A stretch of 64,000 nucleotides of DNA from Hydrogenophaga sp. Root209 (GCF_001428625.1 NZ_LMIE01000008.1:1-64000), one strand, 5' to 3'. Shown: positions 8,322-22,806, counted from the first letter of the stretch. The notes: generated by a model from the sequence alone, not told the origin. A program made the numbers and translations.

Positions 8322-8753
8322 TCAGGCGATCGAGCCGCCAGCGGCTTCGATCACGGCTTTGGCGCCCGCAGTGACCGACACGTCCTTGAAGGACACGGCA
8401 CGCGTGAGTTCACCGGTCTTGATGACCTTGACGCGCTTGGCCAAGTGAGGCACCAGGCCAGCCTGCTTGAGCACGAGCATGTCCACATCGGCGACGTTGA
8501 GCGCGTTGATGTCGGTCAACGTGACTTCGGCGTTGAACTGCAGTTGGGTTGACTTGAAGCCACGCTTGGGCAAGCGGCGCTGCAGAGGCATTTGACCGCC
8601 TTCGAAGCCCACCTTGTGGTAGCCGCCCGAACGGGACTTTTGACCTTTGTGGCCACGACCCGCGGTCTTGCCCAGGCCGGAGCCGATGCCGCGACCCACG
8701 CGACGCTTGGCGTGCTTGGAGCCTTCAGAGGGCTTGATGGTGTTGAGTTGCAT
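8322..8753 (-). CDS. rplO: 50S ribosomal protein L15
   Basis: L15 has 143 residues, starting [21 protein letters not shown] longer upstream frame exists but runs through rpmD. The glycine- and basic-rich N-terminal half ([20 protein letters not shown]) is the extended tail that threads through 23S rRNA. It starts 14 bp after rpmD. Confidence 0.97.
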   Translation of the reverse strand: MQLNTIKPSEGSKHAKRRVGRGIGSGLGKTAGRGHKGQKSRSGGYHKVGFEGGQMPLQRRLPKRGFKSTQLQFNAEVTLTDINALNVADVDMLVLKQAGLVPHLAKRVKVIKTGELTRAVSFKDVSVTAGAKAVIEAAGGSIA

Positions 8754-8767
8754 GTCCGTGACCCCGA

Positions 8768-8950
8768 TCAGAGTACTTTGACCAGATAGCTGATCTTGTT
8801 GATCATGCCGCGAACGGCAGGCGTGTCCTGCAGCTCGCTGGTACTGTTGAGTTTGCGCAAACCCAGGCCACGCACGGTGTCGCGGTGGGATTGCTTGGTT
8901 CCGATGGGGCTGCGCACCAACTGAACCTTGACGGTGTTTTGAGTGGTCAT
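8768..8950 (-). CDS. rpmD: 50S ribosomal protein L30
   Basis: L30 has 60 residues, starting [20 protein letters not shown], with the family core [20 protein letters not shown]. It lies between rpsE (11 bp) and rplO (14 bp), a spacing typical of translationally coupled ribosomal genes. Confidence 0.97.
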   Translation of the reverse strand: MTTQNTVKVQLVRSPIGTKQSHRDTVRGLGLRKLNSTSELQDTPAVRGMINKISYLVKVL

Positions 8951-8961
8951 GATCGCTCCAA

Positions 8962-9480
8962 TCAACCCAGGATGTCTTCGACGGACTTGCCACGCTTGGC
9001 AGCCACGTCGGACGGGGTGGTTGAATTCTTCAGTGCGTCCAGCGTGGCACGCACCAGGTTGTAGGGATTGCTCGAGCCATGGCTCTTGGCCACGACGTCG
9101 GTGATGCCGAGCACTTCAAACACGGCGCGCATCGGGCCGCCGGCGATGATGCCGGTGCCTTTGGAGGCGGGCAGCATCATGACGTTGGAAGCGCCGTGTT
9201 CACCGTGCACGCTGTGGTGCAACGAACCGTTCTTGAGCGAAACCTTGATCATGTTGCGACGGGCCGCTTCCATGGCCTTCTGCACGGCCACCGGCACTTC
9301 ACGCGCCTTGCCCTTGCCCATGCCCACGCGGCCATCGCCGTCGCCGACAACTGTCAGTGCTGCGAAACCGAGGATGCGACCGCCCTTGACCACCTTGGTC
9401 ACGCGGTTGATCGCGATCATCTTCTCGCGCAAACCGTCTTCGTTCGCTTCGTTCTTGATGTTTGCCGTAAATTTAGCCAT
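8962..9480 (-). CDS. rpsE: 30S ribosomal protein S5
   Basis: The 172-residue S5 has the double-stranded RNA-binding N-terminal domain with [20 protein letters not shown] and the [20 protein letters not shown] segment. S5 acts at the mRNA entry site and affects decoding accuracy. It starts 18 bp after rplR. Confidence 0.98.
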   Translation of the reverse strand: MAKFTANIKNEANEDGLREKMIAINRVTKVVKGGRILGFAALTVVGDGDGRVGMGKGKAREVPVAVQKAMEAARRNMIKVSLKNGSLHHSVHGEHGASNVMMLPASKGTGIIAGGPMRAVFEVLGITDVVAKSHGSSNPYNLVRATLDALKNSTTPSDVAAKRGKSVEDILG

Positions 9481-9498
9481 TTTGTGGTTTCCGTTTGA

Positions 9499-9864
9499 TC
9501 AGAACTGCAGGCCGGCTTCGCGGGCGGCGTCTGCCAGGGCTTTCACCCGACCGTGGTAGGCAAAACCGGAACGGTCGAACGCCACCTTTTCAATGCCGGC
9601 GGCCTTGGCCTTCTCGGCGATGCGCTTGCCGATCAGGGCTGCAGCAGAGGCGTTGCCGCCTTTGCCGGCGCCACCGATCTGGGCACGCACTTCGGCTTCG
9701 GCCGTAGAGGCTGAGGCCAGCACTTTGGCACCGTCGTCTGAGATGACGCTGGCGTAGATGTGCAGATTGGTGCGGTTCACGGTCAGGCGGACGGCGCCCT
9801 GCTGCGCAATGCGGATGCGCGTTTGGCGGGCGCGGCGCAGACGTTGCTCTTTTTTGGTCAACAT
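9499..9864 (-). CDS. rplR: 50S ribosomal protein L18
   Basis: The 121-residue L18 starts [20 protein letters not shown] and ends in the conserved [20 protein letters not shown] plus EAGLQF. It binds 5S rRNA in the central protuberance. It lies 11 bp after rplF and 18 bp before rpsE. Confidence 0.98.
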   Translation of the reverse strand: MLTKKEQRLRRARQTRIRIAQQGAVRLTVNRTNLHIYASVISDDGAKVLASASTAEAEVRAQIGGAGKGGNASAAALIGKRIAEKAKAAGIEKVAFDRSGFAYHGRVKALADAAREAGLQF

Positions 9865-9875
9865 GATCCTGATCC

Positions 9876-10409
9876 TTATTTCTTCTTGGTTTCCTTGATC
9901 ACGACCTTTTCATCCGCATAGCGGATGCCCTTGCCCTTGTAGGGCTCGGGGGGGCGCACGGCCCGCACTTCGGAAGCGATCTGACCAACACGCTGACGAT
10001 CCGAACCCTTGATCAGGATTTCGGTCGGCGTCGGCGTTTCCACCTTGATACCGGCAGGCATGTCCATCACCACCGGGTGGGAGTAACCCACCGTCAGGTT
10101 GAGCTTGGTGCCTTGTGCCTGGGCCTTGTAGCCCACGCCCAGCAGCGTGAGCTTCTTCTCGAAGCCCTTGCTGACGCCGTTGACCATGTTGTTGACCAGC
10201 TGACGCATGGTGCCCGACATGGCGTTGGCTTCGCGGGACTCGTTCACAGGAACGAAGGTCAGCGCGCCGTTGTTGCTTTCAACCTTCACCAGCGCGTTTT
10301 GCGCAAGCGCCAAGGCACCGAGCGTACCCTTGACGTTGATCAGATCGTCTTTGACGGCGATCTCGACCCCGGCAGGGATGGAGACCGGCAGTTTTCCAAT
10401 ACGTGACAT
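9876..10409 (-). CDS. rplF: 50S ribosomal protein L6
   Basis: L6 has 177 residues, starting [20 protein letters not shown]; the frame stays open upstream for 19 codons through the rpsH stop region, but GAGGAGC-type sequence precedes this ATG. It has two repeated alpha/beta domains and the C-terminal [18 protein letters not shown] motif at the rRNA contact near the factor-binding site. Confidence 0.97.
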   Translation of the reverse strand: MSRIGKLPVSIPAGVEIAVKDDLINVKGTLGALALAQNALVKVESNNGALTFVPVNESREANAMSGTMRQLVNNMVNGVSKGFEKKLTLLGVGYKAQAQGTKLNLTVGYSHPVVMDMPAGIKVETPTPTEILIKGSDRQRVGQIASEVRAVRPPEPYKGKGIRYADEKVVIKETKKK

Positions 10410-10431
10410 TAATTGCTCCTCAATGCCCGCA

Positions 10432-10827
10432 TCAGGCGACGTAACACAGGACTTCGCCGCCGACACCGGTGGCGCGAGCCTTGCGATCGGTCATCACACC
10501 CTGGGGCGTGGTGACGATGGCCACACCCAGACCGTTCTGGACCTGGGGGATGGCGTTGCGACCGCGGTAGACGCGCAGGCCGGGACGGCTCACACGTTCG
10601 ATGCGTTCGATCACGGGACGGCCAGCGTAGTACTTCAAGGCGATTTCGAGTTCGCTCTTGCCGTCGTTGTTCTTGACCTGGAATCCGTCGATATAACCCT
10701 CGTCCTTCAGGACCTGGGCAATCGCGGCTTTGACCTTGGAGGCCGGCATCGACACGGTGGACTTCTCGACCATCTGCGCGTTGCGGATGCGGGTCAACAT
10801 GTCGGCGATAGGATCACTCATGCTCAT
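10432..10827 (-). CDS. rpsH: 30S ribosomal protein S8
   Basis: The 131-residue S8 begins [20 protein letters not shown]. The upper of two ATGs is preferred because AGGAG lies 8 nt before it. The C-terminal RNA-binding signature [18 protein letters not shown] is intact. In enterobacteria S8 is the translational repressor of the spc operon; I did not identify an S8-site mimic near rplE here. Confidence 0.97.
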   Translation of the reverse strand: MSMSDPIADMLTRIRNAQMVEKSTVSMPASKVKAAIAQVLKDEGYIDGFQVKNNDGKSELEIALKYYAGRPVIERIERVSRPGLRVYRGRNAIPQVQNGLGVAIVTTPQGVMTDRKARATGVGGEVLCYVA

Positions 10828-10845
10828 TTGTGGTTCTCCTAGGGC

Positions 10846-11151
10846 TTACCAGCTGGCTTTGGTGATGCCGGGGATTTCTCCGGCAAACGCCATTTCACGG
10901 ACCTTGGCGCGAGCCAGGCCGAAGTGAGCGAAAGTGCCGCGCGGACGACCGGTGATCTCGCAGCGGTTGCGCTGGCGGGTCGGGTTCGAATTGCGGGGCA
11001 ACTTCTGCAGACCCAGGCGGGCCGCATCGCGCTCTTCGTCGGACTTCTTGACGTCGTTGGCGACGGCTTTGAATTCGTTGTATTTCTTGGCGAACTTGGC
11101 GGCGAGTTTCTCGCGCTTGAGTTCACGTTGCAGTAGTGCTTGTTTAGCCAC
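10846..11151 (-). CDS. rpsN: 30S ribosomal protein S14, zinc-free form
   Basis: S14 has 101 residues from a GTG start ([20 protein letters not shown]). The C-terminal half carries [20 protein letters not shown] but lacks the paired CxxC motifs of the short zinc form, so this is the long zinc-independent type. It lies 8 bp after rplE and 18 bp before rpsH. Confidence 0.96.
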   Translation of the reverse strand: MAKQALLQRELKREKLAAKFAKKYNEFKAVANDVKKSDEERDAARLGLQKLPRNSNPTRQRNRCEITGRPRGTFAHFGLARAKVREMAFAGEIPGITKASW

Positions 11152-11159
11152 GCGCCACC

Positions 11160-11699
11160 TCAGTTCTTGAACGGGAAACGGAAACCAGCCAGAAGAGCCT
11201 TGCACTCTTCGTCGTTCTTGGCGGTCGTCGTGATGCTGATGTTGAGACCGCGCAAGGCGTCAACCTTGTCGTACTCGATCTCAGGAAAAATGATCTGTTC
11301 CTTGACGCCGACGTTGTAGTTGCCGCGACCGTCAAACGAACGACCGGAGATACCACGGAAGTCGCGCACACGGGGCAGAGCCACGGTGACGAAACGGTCC
11401 AGGAATTCATACATCTTGGCGCCGCGAAGCGTCACCATGCAACCGATGGCCTGCTGCTCGCGGATCTTGAAACCGGCGATGGCCTTGCGGGCCTTGGTCA
11501 CCACAGGCCGCTGGCCGGCGATCTTGGTCAGGTCACCCACAGCGTTGTCCATGACCTTCTTGTCGGCAACGGCTTCGCTCACGCCCATGTTCAGCGTGAT
11601 CTTGGTGATGCGGGGCACCTCCATGATCGACTTGTAGCCGAACTTCTCCACCAGGCTGGGCGCGATGGTGTCGCGGAAAATGTCTTGCAAACGTGCCAT
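11160..11699 (-). CDS. rplE: 50S ribosomal protein L5
   Basis: The 179-residue L5 starts [20 protein letters not shown], two bases after the rplX stop (TGACCATG), so coupling is likely. The conserved [20 protein letters not shown] and the 5S-binding [20 protein letters not shown] are present. An ATG two codons upstream overlaps the rplX stop and is a less likely start. Confidence 0.97.
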   Translation of the reverse strand: MARLQDIFRDTIAPSLVEKFGYKSIMEVPRITKITLNMGVSEAVADKKVMDNAVGDLTKIAGQRPVVTKARKAIAGFKIREQQAIGCMVTLRGAKMYEFLDRFVTVALPRVRDFRGISGRSFDGRGNYNVGVKEQIIFPEIEYDKVDALRGLNISITTTAKNDEECKALLAGFRFPFKN

Positions 11700-11701
11700 G
11701 G

Positions 11702-12022
11702 TCATGCCGCCTTGATTTCTTCGCCGCTGGACTTGAAGACGCGCACTTTCTTGCCGTCAGCCAGGAGCTTGATGCCCACGCGATCTGCCTTGCCCGTGGC
11801 ACCATTGAAGATGGCGATGTTGGACTGGTGGATGGGCATGGTTTTTTCGATGATGCCGCCGGTCACACCCTTCATGGGGTTCGGCTTGGCGTGCTTCTTG
11901 ACGATGTTCACGCCTTCGACGAGCACCTTGCTGTCGTCGGCACGGAGCACGACCTTGCCGCGCTTGCCCTTGTCGCGACCTGCGATCACGATGACTTCGT
12001 CACCACTGCGAATCTTGTTCAT
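11702..12022 (-). CDS. rplX: 50S ribosomal protein L24
   Basis: The 106-residue L24 carries a KOW motif ([20 protein letters not shown]) at residues 5-24. It initiates large-subunit assembly by binding the 5' end of 23S rRNA. It lies 9 bp after rplN and nearly abuts rplE. Confidence 0.97.
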   Translation of the reverse strand: MNKIRSGDEVIVIAGRDKGKRGKVVLRADDSKVLVEGVNIVKKHAKPNPMKGVTGGIIEKTMPIHQSNIAIFNGATGKADRVGIKLLADGKKVRVFKSSGEEIKAA

Positions 12023-12031
12023 GATGATTCC

Positions 12032-12400
12032 TCAGAGAACCTCGGGCGCCAGCGACACGATCTTCATGAACTTTTCGGTGCGCAGCTCGCGCGTCACCGG
12101 TCCGAAGATGCGGGTGCCGATGGGCTCCAGCTTGGCGTTGAGCAACACTGCTGCGTTGCCGTCGAATTTGATGAGAGCGCCGTCTTGACGACGGATGCCC
12201 TTGGCGGTGCGAACCACCACAGCGTTGTAAACCTCGCCTTTTTTGACGCGGCCACGGGGCGCTGCTTCTTTGATGGTGACCTTGATGACGTCGCCCACGC
12301 TGGCGTAACGCCGCTTGGAGCCGCCGAGCACCTTGATGCACATCACGGACTTGGCACCCGTGTTGTCGGCAACATCGAGTCGAGATTGCGTTTGGATCAT
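12032..12400 (-). CDS. rplN: 50S ribosomal protein L14
   Basis: L14 has 122 residues, starting [20 protein letters not shown]. It is the first gene of this operon. The S10-type genes that often precede it (rpsJ to rpsQ) are not adjacent: upstream lies a strong promoter and then glpD. The leader is about 145 nt and begins with a GCTTCGCT/AGCGAGGC hairpin. GGGA about 10 nt upstream serves as the ribosome-binding site. Confidence 0.97.
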   Translation of the reverse strand: MIQTQSRLDVADNTGAKSVMCIKVLGGSKRRYASVGDVIKVTIKEAAPRGRVKKGEVYNAVVVRTAKGIRRQDGALIKFDGNAAVLLNAKLEPIGTRIFGPVTRELRTEKFMKIVSLAPEVL

Positions 12401-12551
12401 TTGATTTAAGTCCCAACTTGAATCCCCCCAGCCACCACGGCCGGGAGTGATCAGTCTTGGGCCCGTCGTCGAGAACCGGAAGTGGCCTAAAGCCAAATCC
12501 AATCCCTTCCGAGTGGGCAGATTGCCTCGCTTTTTTGGAGCGAAGCCGCGC

Positions 12552-12580
12552 AGTATCACATGGTTTCAGCAGGCTGTCAA
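12552..12580 (-). promoter_or_regulatory. Strong sigma-70 promoter of the rplN (spc-alpha) operon
   Basis: On the minus strand TTGACA (12580-12575), a 17-bp spacer and GATACT (12557-12552) form a near-consensus promoter. The predicted start near 12545 gives a 145-nt leader before rplN. The promoter lies immediately beyond the glpD stop, so the ribosomal operon need not depend on glp readthrough. Confidence 0.85.
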
Positions 12581-12602
12581 CGCACTGGCCAGTGAAATAC
12601 CT

Positions 12603-14186
12603 CTAAATCCCGTTGGACGCCGGCAGATATCGGGCGCACAGGCTCAAAAAGGCTTGCAGTTCCGGGTCCGAGCCCAGCTCCTGCTGGAGGATGTCGGCCA
12701 CGGCGGGCGCCAGTCGGGCGGCCTCGGCAGCGTCCAGGAACAGGATGCGCGAGCGCCGGGCGAGCACGTCCTCCACCGTCTGTGCGTGCTCGAACCGCGC
12801 GGCGTAGCGAACCATGGCCTCGGTCAAGCCCACCCCCAGCACATTGTGCGTCCCGGGGCAGTCGTTCACCAGCGCCCCTTCGGATCCATACAGGTGCAGG
12901 CCGGGCGCCGCGTGCAGGGGCGTCGCAGGGTCGGCCACGGCGGCGCCTTTCAGCACATGAGAGGCGCTCTGCCCGCCTGCACGTCGGGGCAAGAGCTGGC
13001 TGGCGAAGCAGCGCTCCAGCACATCTTCGGCCATCGCGCGGTAGGTGGTCCACTTGCCCCCGGTCACGGTGACCAGGCCGTTGGCATCGACCACGATGGT
13101 GTGTTCGCGCGACAGCACCTTGGTGCCGCCCTCGGCCGCCGCGGGCGCGGCCACCAGTGGGCGCAGACCCACCCAGAGACTTTTGATGTCCTCGCGGCGC
13201 ACGGGGCGACTGAGCGCCTGACTGGCCTCGTTGAGGATGAATTCGAGTTCTTCGGCGAAGGCATCGGGCTCGCGCGGCAGGTCGCGGCGGGGGGTGTCGG
13301 TGGTGCCCAGCACCAGCTTGCCGAGCCACGGCACGGCGAACAGCACGCGCCCGTCGCGCGTCTTGGGCACCAGCAACGCATGGCCGCCGGGCATGAAATC
13401 GCGGTCCACCACCACGTGCACACCCTGGCTGGGGCTGACCATGCGCGAGGGCGAGCCCTGGGTGGCCGCCGGCTGGGTGTGGTCTCGCAGAGCATCCACC
13501 CAGACACCGGTGGCGTTGACCACGCAGCGCGCCTGCAGTTGACATGTGCCGCCGCCGCGCCGGTCGCTCACGTCCAGCGAAGACAGCGGGGCATCGCCCC
13601 CGGCGAGCTGGCGCACCGCCGTCACTTCGGCGTAGTTCAAGACATGGGCTCCGGCGGCCTCGGCGCTGCGGGCAAGCGCCAGCGCCAGGCGCGCGTCGTC
13701 GAACTGACCGTCCCAGTACTTGACGCCACCGCGCAGCCCGTCGGGATTCACCCCCGGCAAGGCCTGCAGGGTTTGCGCGCGGCTGAGGAATTCGGTGCGT
13801 CCGAGTCCCGCGGCGCCTGCCAACAGGTCGTACAACTTGAGGCCGATGCCGTAAAACGGGGTCTGCCACCAGTGGTAGGACGGCATGACGAAGGGCAAGG
13901 GCTGCGCGAGATGCGGCGCGATGCGCAGCACCGTGGCGCGCTCGGCCAGCGCCTCGCGCACCAGGGCCAGATTGCCCTGCGCAAGGTAGCGCACGCCGCC
14001 ATGCAGCAGCTTGGTGGAACGCGATGACGTGCCGCCGGCGAAATCGTGCGACTCCAGCAGAACGACGGAGAAACCGCGCAGAGCAGCATCGAGCGCCACC
14101 CCGAGGCCGGTGGCCCCGCCACCGACGACCGCCAGGTCGTATACACCGTGGCGGGGCAGCGATTCAAACAGTTCTGCGCGTTTCAT
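12603..14186 (-). CDS. glpD: Aerobic glycerol-3-phosphate dehydrogenase
   Basis: A 527-residue FAD-dependent oxidase of the GlpD/DAO family oxidises sn-glycerol 3-phosphate to dihydroxyacetone phosphate at the inner membrane and passes electrons to quinone. Visible signatures are the N-terminal Rossmann motif VVGGGATGLGVALDAALRG (about 21-39), SSRSTKLLHGGVRYL, and VVNATGVWVDALRD. It is the last gene of the transport cluster, so imported glycerol phosphorylated by GlpK is oxidised here. The start ATG (MKRAELFESL) has no good Shine-Dalgarno; a GTG eight codons upstream lies inside a perfect hairpin (14200-14228). Confidence 0.93.
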   Translation of the reverse strand: MKRAELFESLPRHGVYDLAVVGGGATGLGVALDAALRGFSVVLLESHDFAGGTSSRSTKLLHGGVRYLAQGNLALVREALAERATVLRIAPHLAQPLPFVMPSYHWWQTPFYGIGLKLYDLLAGAAGLGRTEFLSRAQTLQALPGVNPDGLRGGVKYWDGQFDDARLALALARSAEAAGAHVLNYAEVTAVRQLAGGDAPLSSLDVSDRRGGGTCQLQARCVVNATGVWVDALRDHTQPAATQGSPSRMVSPSQGVHVVVDRDFMPGGHALLVPKTRDGRVLFAVPWLGKLVLGTTDTPRRDLPREPDAFAEELEFILNEASQALSRPVRREDIKSLWVGLRPLVAAPAAAEGGTKVLSREHTIVVDANGLVTVTGGKWTTYRAMAEDVLERCFASQLLPRRAGGQSASHVLKGAAVADPATPLHAAPGLHLYGSEGALVNDCPGTHNVLGVGLTEAMVRYAARFEHAQTVEDVLARRSRILFLDAAEAARLAPAVADILQQELGSDPELQAFLSLCARYLPASNGI

Positions 14187-14199
14187 GGAAAGAGGGGTG

Positions 14200-14228
14200 A
14201 CCCTCTGCACCGGGGTGGTGCAGAGGGT
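14200..14228 (-). promoter_or_regulatory. Perfect 12-bp hairpin between glpV and glpD
   Basis: ACCCTCTGCACC and GGTGCAGAGGGT flank a 5-nt loop, 28 bp after the glpV stop and 14 bp before the glpD ATG. No U-run follows, so it is not a standard terminator. It could block 3'-exonucleases to stabilise the abundant glpV message, or restrict glpD translation. Confidence 0.6.
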
Positions 14229-14256
14229 AGGTTGCTACAAAAATCGATGCATCAGA

Positions 14257-15990
<1,734 letters not shown>

Positions 15991-16080
15991 GTTGTCTCCT
16001 CGATCGGTGTGCTTCCCCGGTGTGTGACAGGTCTCGGCCCCGGGGAAGCAATGGGCCGAATACCGAAGACCATGGAGCGA

Positions 16081-16389
16081 TCAGCCCTTGCGCAGTGCCA
16101 GCACCAGCCAGGCCATGGACGCGACGAAGGAGATCCAGATGCTGGGCTCCTGCTCCAGCGAAAGCCATTGCGTGAACCAGCCCGCCAGGCCGATGAAGGC
16201 CAGGTTGATGTAGGCCGCACCGAGCAGGCCGATGAAGAGGCGGTCACCACGTGTGGTGACCATGGGCAGGAAGCCCTTGCGCTCGACCGTGGGCGACTTG
16301 ATTTCCCACACGGTCATGCCGATGAGCATGAGTGCAATGCAGGTAAAGAAGACAGCGACCGGTGTGGTCCAGACCATCCAGGTAAACAT
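16081..16389 (-). CDS. Small integral membrane protein of the glycerol ABC cluster (DUF2160)
   Basis: The 102-residue protein has three hydrophobic segments (TTPVAVFFTCIALMLIGMTV; LFIGLLGAAYINLAFIGLAG; ISFVASMAWLVLAL). It is the DUF2160-type protein found consistently inside GlpSTPQV-like operons. The start ATG (MFTWMVWT) comes one base after the glpQ stop, so the two are probably translated together. Its role is unknown; an accessory membrane component of the transporter is the natural guess. Confidence 0.8.
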   Translation of the reverse strand: MFTWMVWTTPVAVFFTCIALMLIGMTVWEIKSPTVERKGFLPMVTTRGDRLFIGLLGAAYINLAFIGLAGWFTQWLSLEQEPSIWISFVASMAWLVLALRKG

Positions 16390-16390
16390 G

Positions 16391-18089
<1,699 letters not shown>

Positions 18090-18150
18090 TCAAAAACCTC
18101 CGTGCTGCGCACTGCGGTGCGAGCTTGCTTGGGGCGGCCCGGCGCGGCGC

Positions 18151-19226
18151 TCATGAAACGAGTGCCTCGTCTTGATAGAAGCAGGTGTGTTCACCCAACA
18201 CCCGCAGATGCACCATCTCGCCCGCCACCGGCGCGGCGGCCTCGGGTGCCAGGCGGCACTTGAGCCGGTGTTCACCGGCTTCCAGGGTGACCATCACGTA
18301 AGTGCCGATGTCCTGCACGCGCGTCACCGTCGCGGGCACGGTGTTGGGCTCGCCGGCCTGGCCAAGCGCGAGGTATTCGGGGCGGATGCCGAGCTTGAGC
18401 GGTCCCTCGGGCAGGGTCCGACCGTTGGTGAGCGCCAGAGGCTTGTCCAGCACCACCAGGCCGCCGCGCACGCTGGACGCTGGCAGGAAGTTCATGCCCG
18501 GAGATCCGATGAAGTGGCCCACGAAGGTGTGGGCCGGCCGCTCGAACAGCGCCTCGGCCGCACCCACCTGCACCGCGCGCCCGCGCGTCATCACCACCAC
18601 CTCGTCGGCGAAGGTCAGCGCCTCCACCTGGTCGTGCGTCACGTAGATCAGCGTGAGCTTGAGCTCGTGGTGGATCTGCTTGAGCTTGCGCCGCAGCTGC
18701 CATTTCAGGTGCGGGTCGATCACGGTCAGGGGCTCGTCGAACAGCACGGCCGACACGTCCGAACGCACCAGGCCGCGGCCCAGAGAAATCTTCTGCTTCT
18801 GGTCGGCGCTGAGTCCCGCGGCGCGCATGTCGAGCTGGTGGCTCATCTCCAGCATCTCGGCAATGCGCCCCACCTGCAGCTTGATTTCCGCCTCGGGCAC
18901 CTTGCGGTTCTTCAGTGGAAACGCGAGGTTCTGCGCCACGGTCATGGTGTCGTAGATCACCGGGAACTGGAACACCTGCGCGATGTTGCGCTGCTGCGGG
19001 CTGTGACGCGTCACATCCTGGCCATCGAAGCGCACCGTGCCTTGCGAGGGCACGAGCAAGCCCGAGATGATGTTGAGCATGGTGGTCTTGCCGCAGCCCG
19101 AGGGGCCGAGCAGCGCATACGCACCGCCGTCCTCGAACGTCATCTTCAGCGGCAGCAGCGCGTAGTCCTCGTCCGCCTTCGGATGCGGCTTGTAGGCGTG
19201 CGCCAGGTCGAGTTCGATGCGTGCCA

Positions 19227-19227
<1 letters not shown>
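18151..19227 (-). CDS. glpT: Glycerol ABC transporter ATPase GlpT, degenerate signature motif
   Basis: A 358-residue ATPase with a C-terminal TOBE/MalK-like regulatory domain. Walker A GPSGCGKTT (41-49), Walker B VLFDE (161-165) and the H-loop histidine (H198 in YVTHDQ) are canonical, but the ABC signature is LSADQ (139-143) in place of LSGGQ. Paired with GlpS, whose defects are complementary, the dimer should have one competent and one degenerate ATP site. The start codon shares its last base region with the glpS stop (both at 19227). Confidence 0.88.
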
Positions 19228-20303
<1,076 letters not shown>

Positions 20304-20360
20304 TCGATTCCCAGCGTGAAAAACCGCACACCCATGATCGGGTGGCATTTCGTTTGCCGG

Positions 20361-20436
20361 ATTCTATTGTTCGTTTATGTTCCTTTTTATTCGGTACTTA
20401 CCCTGACCGGGGTGAAAAAAATTTCCGTTATGTTCG
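20361..20436. promoter_or_regulatory. Divergent glpS/glpR control region with GlpR-like half-sites
   Basis: The half-site TGTTCG or close variants occurs at 20368-20373, 20378-20383 (TGTTCC) and 20431-20436, echoing the TGTTCG core of known GlpR operators. On the minus strand a TAGAAT hexamer (20366-20361) is a candidate -10 for glpS and is flanked by the first site. Repression of both directions by GlpR, relieved by glycerol 3-phosphate, is inferred from family knowledge. Confidence 0.55.
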
Positions 20437-20464
20437 GATGGCCTGCCTGCCCACCTCACAACCG

Positions 20465-21259
20465 ATGAACCTCAACCCCCGCCACACCCAGCTGCTCGAC
20501 GAAGTGCGCGCCCACGGCCCACAGACCATCGAAGCCATGGCCGAGCGTTTCGGCGTCACTTTGCAAACGGTGCGCCGCGACGTGCAGCGCCTGGCCGAGG
20601 CCGGCTTGCTCTCGCGCTTTCACGGTGGCGTGCGCCTGCCCGGCTCGACCACCGAGAACATCGCCTACCGCCAGCGCCAGGCCATGCAGTCCGACGCCAA
20701 GGCGCGCATCGCGCGCACCGTGGCCCGCCGCGTGCCCAACGGCTGCTCGCTGATCATGAACATCGGCACCACCATCGAGGCGGTGGCGCGCGAGCTGCAG
20801 CACCACCGCGGCCTGCGCGTGATCACCAACAACCTGCACATCGCCTCGCTCATGAGCACCAACCCGGACTGCGAGGTGATCGTCGCCGGCGGCCTGGTGC
20901 GCGGCGCCGACCAGGGCATCGTGGGCGAAGCCACGGTGGACTTCATGCGCCAGTTCAAGGTCGACATCGGTCTGATCGGCATCAGCGGCATCGAGGCCGA
21001 CGGCACGCTGCGCGACTTCGACTACCGCGAGGTGAAGGTCGCGCGCGCCATCGTCGAGCAGTCGCGCGAGGTCTGGCTCGCGGCCGATCACAGCAAGTTC
21101 AATCGGCCCGCCATGGTCGAGCTCGCGCGGCTGGACGACCTCGACGTGGTCTTCACCGACCTGCCACCGCCGCCGCCCTTCCACGACCTGCTGGCCGCGG
21201 GCAACGTCGAATGCGTGATCGCCGGTGCGGGCACCCCGAACGACACGGCCATCGCCTGA
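20465..21259 (+). CDS. glpR: DeoR-family repressor GlpR
   Basis: The 264-residue regulator has an N-terminal winged HTH (QTIEAMAERFGVTLQTVRRD, about residues 21-40) and a DeoRC sensor domain with the phosphosugar-type motifs NIGTTIEAVARELQ and LIGISGIEADGTLRDFDYRE. The start MNLNPRHTQLLDEV fits the family; a longer frame upstream runs through the promoter region. It lies 21 bp before glpK and diverges from the ABC operon, so it most likely controls glycerol uptake and use. Confidence 0.9.
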   Translation: MNLNPRHTQLLDEVRAHGPQTIEAMAERFGVTLQTVRRDVQRLAEAGLLSRFHGGVRLPGSTTENIAYRQRQAMQSDAKARIARTVARRVPNGCSLIMNIGTTIEAVARELQHHRGLRVITNNLHIASLMSTNPDCEVIVAGGLVRGADQGIVGEATVDFMRQFKVDIGLIGISGIEADGTLRDFDYREVKVARAIVEQSREVWLAADHSKFNRPAMVELARLDDLDVVFTDLPPPPPFHDLLAAGNVECVIAGAGTPNDTAIA

Positions 21260-21280
21260 CCCCGCTTCCCGGAAGACACC

Positions 21281-22774
21281 ATGACCTACCTGCTTGCCCT
21301 GGACCAGGGCACCTCCAGTTCGCGCAGCATCGTGTTCGACCGCGCTGGCCGCGTCGTCACCATGGCGCAGCGCGAGTTCCGCCAGATCTACCCGCAACCC
21401 GGCTGGGTCGAGCACGACCCGCGCGACCTGTGGCAAACGCAACTGGAGACCGCGCGCGAAGCCTTGAAACAGGCGAACCTGCGAGCCGACCAGATCGCGG
21501 CCGTGGGCATCACGAACCAGCGCGAAACCACGCTGGTGTGGAACCGCAAGACCGGCGAGCCCGTGTACAACGCGATCGTCTGGCAGGACCGTCGCGCCGA
21601 GGCCACCTGTGCCGAACTGCGCGAACGCGGCTCCAGCGACACCGTGCTTCAAAAAACCGGCTTGCGCATCGACGCCTATTTCTCCGGCACCAAGCTCAAG
21701 TGGATCCTGGACAACGTGCCCGGCGCGCGCGCGCAGGCGGAGCGCGGCGAACTCGCCTTCGGCACGGTGGACAGCTGGTTGATCTGGCAGCTCACCGGCG
21801 GCGAGCGGCATGTGACCGACGTGAGCAACGCGTCGCGCACCATGCTGTTCAACGTGCACAGCCGCGAATGGGAAGACGAGCTGCTGGCCCTGCTCGACAT
21901 CCCGAAGAGCCTGATGCCCGAGGCGCTGCCGTCGAGCTCGCACTTCGGCGAGATGAAGGCCGAATGGCTGGGCGCGCCGCTGGAGATCGGCGGCGTGGCG
22001 GGCGACCAGCAAAGCGCCCTCTTCGGCCAGGCCTGCTTCACCGCCGGCATGGCCAAGAACACCTACGGCACCGGCTGCTTCATGCTCATGCACACCGGCG
22101 AACGCTTCCAGGTCAGCCAGAACGGGCTCATCACCACCGCCACCGCGCAGCCGCCGGGGCCTCAGCAATACGCGCTCGAAGGCAGCGTGTTCATCGGTGG
22201 CGCGGTGGTGCAGTGGCTGCGCGACGGCCTGCGCGCGATCCAGTCCAGCAGCGAGGTGCAGGCACTCGCCGAGAGCGTGCCCGACGCCGGCGGCGTGGTG
22301 CTGGTGCCGGCCTTCACCGGCCTGGGTGCGCCCTACTGGCAGCCCGACACGCGCGGCAGCATCACCGGCCTCACGCGCGGCACCACCATCGCGCACATCG
22401 CGCGCGCCGCGCTGGAGAGCATCGCCTTCCAGAGCGCGGCCCTGCTTGACGCGATGAGCCGCGACGCGGTGGCCGCCGGCGGCGTGCCCGTGAGCGAACT
22501 GCGGGTGGACGGCGGCGCCTGCGTCAATGACCTGCTGATGCAGATCCAGGCCGACCTGCTGGGCATCCCGGTGGTGCGGCCGGCGGTGATCGAGACCACC
22601 GCGCTCGGTGCGGCGTATCTCGCCGGTCTGCACACCGGCTTGTATGGCGGGCTGGACGAACTCTCTAAGCAGTGGCGCGCCGAGCGCACCTTCCACCCGA
22701 CGCTTTCGCGCGAACGCGCGGCCGAGAAGATGGCGCAGTGGGAACACGCAGTCCGTCAAACCGTGGCGCCCTGA
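21281..22774 (+). CDS. glpK: Glycerol kinase
   Basis: The 497-residue FGGY-family kinase phosphorylates glycerol at the 3-position with ATP. Diagnostic stretches are the N-terminal [17 protein letters not shown], the substrate motif [20 protein letters not shown], and [20 protein letters not shown]. Co-transcribed with glpR, it completes the route: ABC import, GlpK, GlpD. The presence of a kinase supports free glycerol, and not glycerol 3-phosphate, as the imported substrate. Confidence 0.95.
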   Translation: MTYLLALDQGTSSSRSIVFDRAGRVVTMAQREFRQIYPQPGWVEHDPRDLWQTQLETAREALKQANLRADQIAAVGITNQRETTLVWNRKTGEPVYNAIVWQDRRAEATCAELRERGSSDTVLQKTGLRIDAYFSGTKLKWILDNVPGARAQAERGELAFGTVDSWLIWQLTGGERHVTDVSNASRTMLFNVHSREWEDELLALLDIPKSLMPEALPSSSHFGEMKAEWLGAPLEIGGVAGDQQSALFGQACFTAGMAKNTYGTGCFMLMHTGERFQVSQNGLITTATAQPPGPQQYALEGSVFIGGAVVQWLRDGLRAIQSSSEVQALAESVPDAGGVVLVPAFTGLGAPYWQPDTRGSITGLTRGTTIAHIARAALESIAFQSAALLDAMSRDAVAAGGVPVSELRVDGGACVNDLLMQIQADLLGIPVVRPAVIETTALGAAYLAGLHTGLYGGLDELSKQWRAERTFHPTLSRERAAEKMAQWEHAVRQTVAP

Positions 22775-22794
22775 AGCCCCGGGTGGCGGCGCGC

Positions 22795-22800
22795 GACAAT
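22795..22800 (+). promoter_or_regulatory. -10-like hexamer for proC, spaced for a leaderless mRNA
   Basis: GACAAT ends 6 nt before the proC ATG, so transcription would begin at or next to the start codon. No convincing -35 is seen. The same spacing recurs at five other genes in this window. Confidence 0.45.
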
Positions 22801-22806
22801 GGCGCG

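Noticed and set aside
20456-22759. A 767-codon open frame on the minus strand opposite glpR and glpK
   Set aside because: It mirrors two well-supported genes, has no domain that I recognise and is rich in H, R, D and G, as expected from the antisense of GC-rich codons.
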